A program made the position numbers and the translations under genes. A DNA stretch of 12,942 bases from Palsa-851 sp035534435 (GTDB taxonomy: Bacteria; Chloroflexota; Dormibacteria; Aeolococcales; Aeolococcaceae), in contig DATLRX010000006.1 of NCBI GenBank assembly GCA_035534435.1, positions 1-12,942 on the forward strand. The letters run 5' to 3'. Positions 5,746 to 11,241 of the stretch are shown here, one piece after another. Under the pieces are notes generated by a model, which saw nothing but the letters and a program-made list of their open reading frames with translations, searched no databases and had not been told where the DNA came from. The number at the start of each line of letters is the position of its first letter. Position 1 is the first letter of the stretch.

Positions 5746-5961
5746 TCACTCGCGAACGCGGACCGACCAACCGACGGGTGCGTGCTCGACAGGAGGGGGC
5801 TCCGGCGGCGCCACGACGTCAACCGGGGGTGGCAAGGCAGCGACCTCGTCGGCGCGCCGGCCGTCGGACATGATGAGGGGGGTGCCGCAGCGCTTGCACC
5901 CGTAGGCGGTTCCCAGTTCCGACCACTTCCAGCACGTCGGGCAGCAAACGTTGATGACCAC
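5746..5961 (-). CDS. Small zinc-ribbon protein with Pro-rich tail
   Basis: A 71-residue protein. The N-terminal third has two Cys pairs, CPTC and CKRC, about 14 residues apart and an extra Cys before the first pair, typical of a zinc ribbon with four Cys ligands. The rest is acidic and proline-rich (ALPPPVDVVAPPEPPPVEH) and probably disordered, ending GWSVRVRE. The GTG start is forced: an in-frame TGA lies two codons upstream. No good Shine-Dalgarno is visible, so it could be a fragment of a longer protein, but codon third positions are GC-rich as in its neighbours. It could bind nucleic acid or a protein partner; nothing in the context decides. It converges on the SHOCT gene and diverges from the lipoprotein pair at 6185. 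Confidence 0.55.
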   Translation of the reverse strand: MVINVCCPTCWKWSELGTAYGCKRCGTPLIMSDGRRADEVAALPPPVDVVAPPEPPPVEHAPVGWSVRVRE

Positions 5962-6086
5962 CGCTCATTCTCGACAGGAAGGTCCTCGGGATCGCGGCGG
6001 GTGGCGGACGGTGCCACGACCGTGACCGATTCAGCGCAGAACGTCGCAGTCCTGGTCGCCTATCACCACTTTGCACGGGCTGGTGA

Positions 6087-6184
6087 ATGCCAATCCAAGC
6101 AACGAGGGCGGATTGGTCATGCAACGGTATGATCTTTGCGCAAAGCCTTTACGCCGACTGGCGTTGTTTCGTATGGTGACCGCC
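6087..6184 (+). promoter_or_regulatory. Operator-rich promoter of the tandem lipoprotein operon
   Basis: Three inverted repeats lie within 78 bases. CCAATCC (6090-6096) and GGATTGG (6110-6116) are perfect 7-base arms, extended by ATG/CAT with one bulged base. CTTTGCGCAAAG (6134-6145) is a perfect 12-base palindrome just after a good extended -10, GGTATGAT (TATGAT at 6128-6133). ACGCC (6151-6155) and GGCGT (6160-6164) form a small hairpin. A second possible promoter is TTTACG (6148-6153), 18 bases, TATGGT (6172-6177), 7 bases before ATG 6185, which would give a leaderless message. The operators are inferred from symmetry and position. Confidence 0.45.
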
Positions 6185-6733
6185 ATGGCGCTTGCTTCAG
6201 GAACGCGCGTCATCGCGGTCCTGGCGATCGGGATGACTGCAGGATGCGGCAGCAGCGCAGCCGGTTCCACCGCTAGCGGGACGGGTCCACCACATTCGAC
6301 GTTCGCCGTGTTCTCAGCGCATGTGGTGCTCAAGGGTGAGATGAAGGTGACCGGCACGTTCACCGATGCAGTGACCTCACGCCACGAAACGTGCGGTGAG
6401 TATGCCGACGGCAAGGTGCCGGCGACGACGCTGTTCGTCGTCCCCACCCCGAATGACACGAACAATGTCAGCGGTCATTCGGTGATGTATACCGCTGGGG
6501 TTCCGATTACCAACACGGACAGCGGATACCACGGACCGGGGATGTACACGGGTGCGTCGGCACTCGTGTCGGTCCTGCTCATCGACAACGCGTCCTACCT
6601 CCCCGGCAACGATGCGGCGGCGACGATCACGGTCGGACCGGACGGCTCCGGCTCCCTCTCCTTCTCCGGTCTGATCGACGTCGATACCTACGCCGCGGAA
6701 GCGGGCGTCGTGACGTGGACCTGCGCCGGATAG
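6185..6733 (+). CDS. Secreted lipoprotein, first of a tandem paralogous pair
   Basis: A 182-residue lipoprotein of unknown function. The signal peptide (Arg8, hydrophobic core, MTAGC with Cys21) is followed by a Ser/Gly/Thr linker. The mature domain begins near VVLKGEMKVTGTFT, contains TCGEYADG, then TLFVVP, the motif GYHGPGMYTG, and ends with ITVGPDGSGSLSFSG and VVTWTCAG. The protein at 6750-7337 shares these landmarks in the same order, so the two arose by duplication. Two Cys outside the lipobox (TCGEY and WTC) are shared and may form a disulfide. The predicted fold is mainly beta. I chose ATG 6185 because -10-like TATGGT lies 7 bases upstream; ATG 6173 in the same frame would add four residues. 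Neither has a Shine-Dalgarno. The next gene starts 16 bases after its stop. Confidence 0.78.
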   Translation: MALASGTRVIAVLAIGMTAGCGSSAAGSTASGTGPPHSTFAVFSAHVVLKGEMKVTGTFTDAVTSRHETCGEYADGKVPATTLFVVPTPNDTNNVSGHSVMYTAGVPITNTDSGYHGPGMYTGASALVSVLLIDNASYLPGNDAAATITVGPDGSGSLSFSGLIDVDTYAAEAGVVTWTCAG

Positions 6734-6749
6734 GCAGGTGACGACGGTG

Positions 6750-7337
6750 ATGCCGACGCGCTCATGGTGGATCGGCGTCGTTCTGTCACTCGTGTGCGCA
6801 GGATGCGCGGCCGGCCCAGCGGTGACCGTGACGAACGCGCCGTCAGGTGGTGGCGCCGGGGATGGAACCGCCGCCTCGCCGCGACTGATCGGATCGGCGA
6901 AGATCGACGGCGCCTACAAGGCGTCGGGGACCTTCAACACGCATCCCGAGGTACTCGTCGGGAGTTTGCCGCAGGCACCGACCGCGCCTGACACCTGTTC
7001 CGACTATGCGAAGGGGTTCGCGCAGAATCCAACCAGCTTCGTGGTCCCCGAGTTCAAGACGAGCGGCGCGACGACGCTGTATCTCACGACCAGCCTCCCA
7101 ACCGGCTACCACGGCCCCGGCGTCTACACCAGCGCGACATCGCCGATGTTGGGCGGCCGCGTGGCAGTCGGTGTCGGGGATCTCAACGGCGCGGGGTTCA
7201 TCGACACGTTCCGTTCCGGCTTTCCGGGGAACACGGCGCTCACCGTGCACCCGGACGGTTCCGGGACGCTCGAATTCTCGGGTTGGGGAAGCGACTCGAC
7301 GGTCATCAGCGGGACGGTGCAGTGGACGTGTCAATAG
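6750..7337 (+). CDS. Secreted lipoprotein, second of a tandem paralogous pair
   Basis: A 195-residue paralogue of the preceding gene product. Signal peptide MPTRSWW, hydrophobic core and VCAGC with Cys19; then a Gly/Ser/Ala-rich linker. Shared landmarks with its neighbour: IDGAYKASGTFN, TCSDYAKG, TSFVVP, GYHGPGVYTS, LTVHPDGSGTLEFSG and VQWTCQ at the C-terminus. It carries an extra segment before TCSDY and differs in the variable loops. The ATG at 6750 is favoured by AGGTGA (6736-6741), 8 bases upstream, complementary to the 16S tail; in-frame GTGs at 6738 and 6747 are alternatives. It is very likely co-transcribed with the upstream gene. I do not recognise the family. A hairpin at 7351-7364 follows, before the convergent ridA. 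Confidence 0.8.
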   Translation: MPTRSWWIGVVLSLVCAGCAAGPAVTVTNAPSGGGAGDGTAASPRLIGSAKIDGAYKASGTFNTHPEVLVGSLPQAPTAPDTCSDYAKGFAQNPTSFVVPEFKTSGATTLYLTTSLPTGYHGPGVYTSATSPMLGGRVAVGVGDLNGAGFIDTFRSGFPGNTALTVHPDGSGTLEFSGWGSDSTVISGTVQWTCQ

Positions 7338-7350
7338 GGCTGAGCCGGTT

Positions 7351-7364
7351 CCGTCCATCGACGG
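7351..7364. terminator. Short hairpin between convergent lipoprotein and ridA genes
   Basis: CCGTC (7351-7355) and GACGG (7360-7364) form a 5-pair stem with a CATC loop in the 28-base gap between the two stop codons. It is short, so termination strength is uncertain. Confidence 0.35.
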
Positions 7365-7365
7365 A

Positions 7366-7734
7366 TCAGCTCGCGGCGATGGCGTCGATCTCCACCGCGG
7401 CGCCGAAGAGCAGGCCGGCGGCCTGGACGGTGACGCGAGCCGGCTGCGGCGCAGGAAAGCGTTCGCGATAGGCGCGGTTCATCGCGTCGAAGTCGTTCAG
7501 ATCGCGCAGCCACACGGTGATACGCACAACGTCGGCGAGGCTGAGGTCCGCGCGCGTCAGGACCTCCTCGAGATGATCGAGCGCGATGGTGGTCTGCTGC
7601 TCGACGTCCCCGACCGGTTGATTGCTTGAGTCGGTACCGAACTGACCGGAGACGAAGCAGAGTCCCCCGGCGATTACGGCCGACGAATACGGGACGCCCG
7701 CGATGTGATGCTGCGCATTGATGGCTGTCTTCAT
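7366..7734 (-). CDS. ridA: RidA family enamine/imine deaminase
   Basis: Hydrolyses reactive enamine and imine intermediates formed by PLP enzymes such as threonine dehydratase, releasing ammonia and protecting other PLP enzymes; cytosolic trimer in the known family. The 122-residue product has the family layout: Tyr16, GLCFVSGQFG, QQTTIALDHLEEVL, VVRITVWLRDLNDFDAMN and the C-terminal PARVTVQAAGL with Arg100, the carboxylate-binding arginine of active RidA, and Glu115 in VEIDAIA. So it is likely a catalytic member of the family, though subfamily and exact substrate cannot be told. GAGG lies about 8 bases before the ATG at 7734. It is divergent from the hydrolase gene at 7838 and convergent with the lipoprotein gene. 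Confidence 0.9.
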   Translation of the reverse strand: MKTAINAQHHIAGVPYSSAVIAGGLCFVSGQFGTDSSNQPVGDVEQQTTIALDHLEEVLTRADLSLADVVRITVWLRDLNDFDAMNRAYRERFPAPQPARVTVQAAGLLFGAAVEIDAIAAS

Positions 7735-7837
7735 GACCAGTCCTCGAATCGCGTGTTCTACAACGATGCAGATCAGCGTAGGCGCCGATCGCTTCGACGC
7801 CGGCCGAAGTGTTTCCCGGTTAAATGGGGACGTGAGC
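7735..7837. promoter_or_regulatory. Divergent promoter region between ridA and the hydrolase gene
   Basis: About 100 bases hold the start signals of both genes. On the minus strand TACGCT (complement of 7775-7780) is a possible -10 for ridA. On the plus strand TTAAAT (7820-7825) lies 6 bases before GTG 7832 and GGGGA (7826-7830) lies 7 bases before GTG 7838. No clear -35 or operator is seen. Confidence 0.3.
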
Positions 7838-8437
7838 GTGACTCGCCGCTATCTCGTGCTCCATGGTCTCGAGAACCATCGGCCGCAGGCGCACTGGGAG
7901 TGGTGGCTCGTCGACCAGCTGCGACGTCAGCGAGAACAGGTGCTGTACCCGCAGATGCCGAACGCGGACACACCGCAACTCGAGGAATGGCTTGATCTGC
8001 TCGTCGCGGAGTGGGCGCAGATGGGCGAGGGTGAGCGGATCGTCGTGGCACACAGCATGGGATGCGTGCTCTGGTACGAGGCGAGCGCACGTCGGGCACT
8101 CGCGCCTCCGGCCGATCGGGTCCTCCTCGTGTCGCCGCCAGGACCGTCGTTCATCCGCACGCCCATCGTCGCCAGCTTCTTCAGCGGTTCATGGAAGGCC
8201 GCTTCACTCCATGCATCGTCGCGGCACCCGACGCGACTCGTGGCCTCGGACGCCGATCCGTACTGTCTCGACGGGCCTGCGGCTGCCGTCTACGGCGAGC
8301 CGCTCGGCCTCGATGCCGAGACGATCCCCGGTGCAGGACACATCACAATCGACGATGGGTACGGGCCCTGGCCGGAAGTGCTCGCATGGTGCCTCGATCC
8401 ATCGGCACGTTTCAGCCGGGACGCACCACTGCAGTAG
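7838..8437 (+). CDS. RBBP9/YdeN family serine hydrolase (alpha/beta fold)
   Basis: A 199-residue alpha/beta hydrolase of the RBBP9/YdeN family. It starts with the LVLHGLEN strand-turn (oxyanion region) and HWEWWL, followed by the nucleophile elbow VVAHSMGC (Ser73). The acid is in the segment ASDADPYC (Asp138 or Asp140), and the catalytic His168 in GAGHITIDDGYGPWPEV, which is the characteristic family ending. The three triad positions are present, so the protein should be active, probably on small esters; the true substrate is unknown. The start could be GTG 7838, 7 bases from GGGGA, or GTG 7832, 6 bases from a TTAAAT hexamer; the difference is two residues. A strong hairpin at 8446-8463 follows. 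Confidence 0.87.
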   Translation: MTRRYLVLHGLENHRPQAHWEWWLVDQLRRQREQVLYPQMPNADTPQLEEWLDLLVAEWAQMGEGERIVVAHSMGCVLWYEASARRALAPPADRVLLVSPPGPSFIRTPIVASFFSGSWKAASLHASSRHPTRLVASDADPYCLDGPAAAVYGEPLGLDAETIPGAGHITIDDGYGPWPEVLAWCLDPSARFSRDAPLQ

Positions 8438-8445
8438 CGCGCGAG

Positions 8446-8463
8446 CGTAGCGGCGACGCTACG
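8446..8463. terminator. Bidirectional hairpin terminator containing a stop codon
   Basis: CGTAGCG (8446-8452) and CGCTACG (8457-8463) form a perfect 7-pair stem with a GCGA loop, which is a GNRA tetraloop when read on the plus strand. It lies between the hydrolase and the convergent regulator, and its right arm includes the regulator's stop codon (8459-8461). Confidence 0.6.
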
Positions 8464-9238
8464 GTGCGGCGACTCTCGGTGTCACGACGCTGAAGGTGTC
8501 GAAGATGCCCGTGCGACCCGCCGGCGTCACCGTGATTGCGCGGCTCTGCGCTGAGCGCTGCACCCACCCGAGCGCGATCAGCCGATCGAGCAGCTCGCGC
8601 CCCGGCGTCCCCGAAAGATGATGCCGTCGCTCACTCCAGTCCAGGCAGTGGCGCACGACAGGACGGCGCGGCATGACCACGCCGAAGTCGATGAGGAATC
8701 GCATACCCAATGCCGTGAGCCGGTAGTCGACGTCATGCCGGTAGCCCGCGCGCTCCACGTCGAGCCCGCGGCGATCGTGCGCGCGCCTCGCATCGCAGAG
8801 TTGACCTGCACGGAGCATGCTCGCCATCAGGTCGACACCCAGGCGTCCCGCGATATGGTCGTAGCAGGTCCGCGCCTCGCGCAGTGCATCGCCGCGAATC
8901 CCCTGGCGGAGCGAGCGAACCGGTGTCGCAGGCGCGAGTTGTGAGAGCAGTTCGATGGTCCATCCGACGAGCGGTCCGGTGATGCGGTAGTAGCGATTGC
9001 GTCCCTGAGCCGTGACCGTCAGCAGACCCGCTGCGACCATCTTGCCGAGGTGACTGCTCGCGGTCGCAGGTGTCACGCCGGCCTCCGTGGCGAGCGCGTG
9101 AGCCGCGAGCGACCGGCCGTCACCAAGGGCGAGCAGCATGCGGCACCGACCAGGATCGGCGAGCACGCCACCGATGGTGGCGATATCGACGTCGCCGCGC
9201 TGCAGCGTGCTGTGGAGTGGAGCGAGTTCAGTGCTCAT
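8459..9238 (-). CDS. ArsR-type winged-helix regulator with long C-terminal domain
   Basis: A 259-residue DNA-binding regulator. Residues about 17-88 form an ArsR-type winged helix: LADPGRCRMLLALGDG, recognition region GVTPATASSHLGKMVAAGLL, and wing TAQGRNRYYRI. The rest matches a larger subfamily with two recurring motifs, TCYDHIAGRLGV (Cys125, His128) and HCLDWSERRHHLSG (Cys198, His206, His207), and a second helix-turn-wing-like C-terminus with TVTPAGR. Metal or thiol sensing is possible from these residues but is an inference; the canonical ArsR metal box is absent. The gene has a good own promoter (TTGACA, 18 bases, CGTAAT) and diverges from an ABC exporter operon, its most likely target. 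It is convergent with the hydrolase gene and shares a terminator with it. Confidence 0.88.
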   Translation of the reverse strand: MSTELAPLHSTLQRGDVDIATIGGVLADPGRCRMLLALGDGRSLAAHALATEAGVTPATASSHLGKMVAAGLLTVTAQGRNRYYRITGPLVGWTIELLSQLAPATPVRSLRQGIRGDALREARTCYDHIAGRLGVDLMASMLRAGQLCDARRAHDRRGLDVERAGYRHDVDYRLTALGMRFLIDFGVVMPRRPVVRHCLDWSERRHHLSGTPGRELLDRLIALGWVQRSAQSRAITVTPAGRTGIFDTFSVVTPRVAAP

Positions 9239-9249
9239 CGGATCCGTCG

Positions 9250-9279
9250 ATTACGGCCGGTGTGAACCAGGACTGTCAA
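9250..9279 (-). promoter_or_regulatory. Promoter of the ArsR-type regulator gene
   Basis: On the minus strand TTGACA (complement of 9274-9279) matches the -35 consensus and CGTAAT (complement of 9250-9255) is a partial -10, with an 18-base spacer. The start codon is 11 bases further. CGGATCCG (9239-9246) is a small palindrome between them. Confidence 0.6.
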
Positions 9280-9341
9280 TACCCAGTTCGCGATCGAGAG
9301 GGTCACCATCGGCGCCTCGACGCGAGTGATCTGCCGGGATG

Positions 9342-9391
9342 CCCGAAAGTGGTTCTACGGTCGAAAGGCGTTTCGGGTCACACTCGTCCCC
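9342..9391 (+). promoter_or_regulatory. Candidate operator and promoter of the ABC exporter operon
   Basis: CCCGAAA (9342-9348) and TTTCGGG (9371-9377) are perfect 7-base inverted arms 22 bases apart. The inner CGAAA (9362-9366) can also pair with TTTCG (9371-9375) across GGCG, so two alternative structures share one arm. CACACT (9379-9384) may be a -10, 7 bases before an ATG at 9392. This is a plausible target for the divergent ArsR-type regulator (inference). Confidence 0.35.
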
Positions 9392-9445
9392 ATGGCCCGT
9401 GAGGCGCCGAACGCCACCGCTGCCGGAGTGCCCGATGCAGCGTGA
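9392..9445 (+). CDS. Possible 17-residue leader peptide overlapping the ABC ATPase start
   Basis: ATG 9392 opens a 17-codon frame (MAREAPNATAAGVPDAA) that ends with TGA at 9443-9445, so it overlaps the ATPase start at 9435. The -10-like CACACT is 7 bases upstream of the ATG, as expected for a leaderless message, and translation through it would pass the ATPase start. It could couple translation or be a chance frame; its peptide has no recognisable drug- or amino-acid-sensing pattern. Confidence 0.22.
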   Translation: MAREAPNATAAGVPDAA

Positions 9446-10373
9446 GCGCGTGGTGGTCGTTGACAACCTCTGCAAGCGGTATGGCAATCACACGGCACTG
9501 AATGGCATCTCGTTCGCCGTGGAACCGGGTGAGGTCTTCGGGCTCCTCGGTCCGAACGGCGCCGGCAAGGCCACGACGCTCGAGATCCTCGAGGGTTTCC
9601 GCCGCCCCGATACCGGCCGCGCCGAGGTGCTCGGGGTCGACCCGGCGGCGCGATCGACCAGCACCGAGCTTCGAGAGCGGATCGGGATCGTCCTCCAGGA
9701 TGCGTCAATCGAGCCATTCCTGAGCGTGCGCCAAGCCCTGAAGCGCAATGCCGGCTACTACCGGTCCCCGCGTGACGTGGACGAGGTGCTCACGCTCGTC
9801 GGTCTCAACGACAAAGCCGACGATCGCGTCAAGTCACTGTCGGGGGGACAGGTCCGGCGCCTCGACCTCGCGGTCGGGGTCGTCGGTGCGCCCGAGTTGT
9901 TGTTTCTCGACGAGCCGACGACCGGCTTCGACCCGGTGGCGCGCCGCGACTTCTGGACGCTCGTCCGCTCGCTCGCCGACGGAGGCACGACCGTGCTGCT
10001 GACGACGCACTACCTGGAGGAGGCCGACGCCCTCGCGGATCGCGTCGCGGTCCTGCGTGGTGGCCACGTGGTTGCGGAGGGCTCGCCCAAGTCACTCGGA
10101 GGCCGCGACATCTCCGAGGCGCGCATCAGGTTCCGTCTCGCGCTGTCAGTGGATCTCGCGACGCTCCCGGTGCAGCCGACGAGTCGGGAAGGGGAGACCA
10201 TCGAGATCCTCACGTCCGATGAGATCGCGGTGCTTCGGACCCTCACTCATTGGGCGGTGAGCTCGGACGTGAGCATCGACGGGCTCACCGTGGAGCGACG
10301 CAGCCTCGAGGACGTGTATGTCGCGCTCACCGGCGGCAACAAGGTAGCCGCGACGGCAGAGCAGCATCAATGA
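9435..10373 (+). CDS. ABC transporter ATP-binding protein (ABC-2/DrrA-like exporter)
   Basis: A 312-residue ATPase that would power the permease encoded just downstream, on the inner face of the membrane. Motifs in order: Walker A GPNGAGKATT (Lys45), Q-loop IVLQDASIE (Gln88), signature LSGGQVRR (135-142), Walker B LLFLDEPTTGFDP (Glu160), H-loop TTHYLEEAD (His192), and a C-terminal extension ending in SLEDVYVALTGG, typical of DrrA/NatA-type exporters. Odd point: the residue after the Walker A lysine is Ala46 (codon GCC, 9570-9572) where Ser or Thr normally coordinates magnesium; all other motifs are intact. ATG 9435 has CCGGAG (9423-9428) 6 bases upstream; the longer in-frame version has no domain support. 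The cargo is unknown; drug or lipid export is typical of the family. Confidence 0.92.
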   Translation: MQRERVVVVDNLCKRYGNHTALNGISFAVEPGEVFGLLGPNGAGKATTLEILEGFRRPDTGRAEVLGVDPAARSTSTELRERIGIVLQDASIEPFLSVRQALKRNAGYYRSPRDVDEVLTLVGLNDKADDRVKSLSGGQVRRLDLAVGVVGAPELLFLDEPTTGFDPVARRDFWTLVRSLADGGTTVLLTTHYLEEADALADRVAVLRGGHVVAEGSPKSLGGRDISEARIRFRLALSVDLATLPVQPTSREGETIEILTSDEIAVLRTLTHWAVSSDVSIDGLTVERRSLEDVYVALTGGNKVAATAEQHQ

Positions 10374-11191
10374 GCGCGGAGCAGGGGCTAAGCCCCCAGC
10401 GCGGCTCGCCGATGACCGAGGCGACGCGCGATGTGCGTCTCATCGGCCGGCATCTCTTCTACGAGCAGCTGAGCTTCTGGCTGAACCCGATCGGCGCGTT
10501 CTTCAGCGTCGGGTTCTCGGTCGTGTTCCTGACGCTGCTCGCGATCGCAGGCGGGACCTCGAAGATCACGTTCCTCGGCGGCGTGCCGCTGATCGAATAC
10601 TACGTGGCCGGGTTCTGCGCCTACGGCGTCATGTCGGTGTGCTTCTCCAACCTCGCGATCACGCTCGTCATCCGGCGCGAGAACCGGCAGCTGATGCGCC
10701 TGCGCCTCTCGCCGCTCCCGACCTGGATACTCGTTGTCGCCACAGCGCTGAACATGGCGATCATCTCGGCGGTCGACATCATCGTTCTGCTCCTGGTCGG
10801 CGCGCTCGCGTTCCATGTCGCACTCCCCGCGCAACCGCTCGCCCTCATCCTTGTTGTGCTCATCGGCGTTGCGTGCTTCAGCATGATGGGCGTCGCGGCG
10901 AGCACGGCCATTCCGAACCAGGAGTCCGCCGGCCCCGTGGTGAGCCTCGTGTTCTTCGTGCTGGTATTCCTGTCGGGGCTGTACTTTCCGCTCGCGCCAG
11001 GCTCCGGGCTGCTGCAGATCTCCAACTGGTTTCCCGTGCGCCACATGATCACCGCGGTATTTGCGACGTTCAGCAACCAGCCGGGCATCGGCGCGTTTCC
11101 CTGGCAGGACATCCTCGTGATGGTCATCTGGGCCGCGATCAGCGCCGTCGTCGCGATACGCCGCTTCCGGTGGGAGCCACGCCGCCGCTGA
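10370..11191 (+). CDS. ABC-2 type exporter permease
   Basis: A 273-residue membrane subunit, partner of the preceding ATPase. About six hydrophobic helices can be seen: near residues 40-60, 75-100, 118-148, 155-178, 187-207 and 247-263. Between helices 2 and 3 lies the cytoplasmic RRENRQLMRLRLSPLP segment typical of ABC-2 permeases, and SGLYFPLAPGSGLLQISNWFPVRH after helix 5 is the usual ABC-2 C-terminal signature region. Its ATG overlaps the ATPase stop (ATGA), so translation is coupled and the complex probably has two copies of each subunit. An alternative start, ATG 10412, would remove 14 residues (MSAEQGLSPQRGSP); between the two starts lies a perfect hairpin GGGGCTaAGCCCC (10384-10396). 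Substrate unknown. Confidence 0.9.
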   Translation: MSAEQGLSPQRGSPMTEATRDVRLIGRHLFYEQLSFWLNPIGAFFSVGFSVVFLTLLAIAGGTSKITFLGGVPLIEYYVAGFCAYGVMSVCFSNLAITLVIRRENRQLMRLRLSPLPTWILVVATALNMAIISAVDIIVLLLVGALAFHVALPAQPLALILVVLIGVACFSMMGVAASTAIPNQESAGPVVSLVFFVLVFLSGLYFPLAPGSGLLQISNWFPVRHMITAVFATFSNQPGIGAFPWQDILVMVIWAAISAVVAIRRFRWEPRRR

Positions 11192-11241
11192 AACCGTCGC
11201 TGATGATTCCGGTACACCTGTGCTGAAATCTGAGGGCGGAC

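Noticed and set aside
5819..6124. Minus-strand frame upstream of the zinc-ribbon gene as a possible frameshifted N-terminal extension
   Set aside because: The frame is Arg/Pro-rich, has no domain, and the zinc ribbon is complete on its own.
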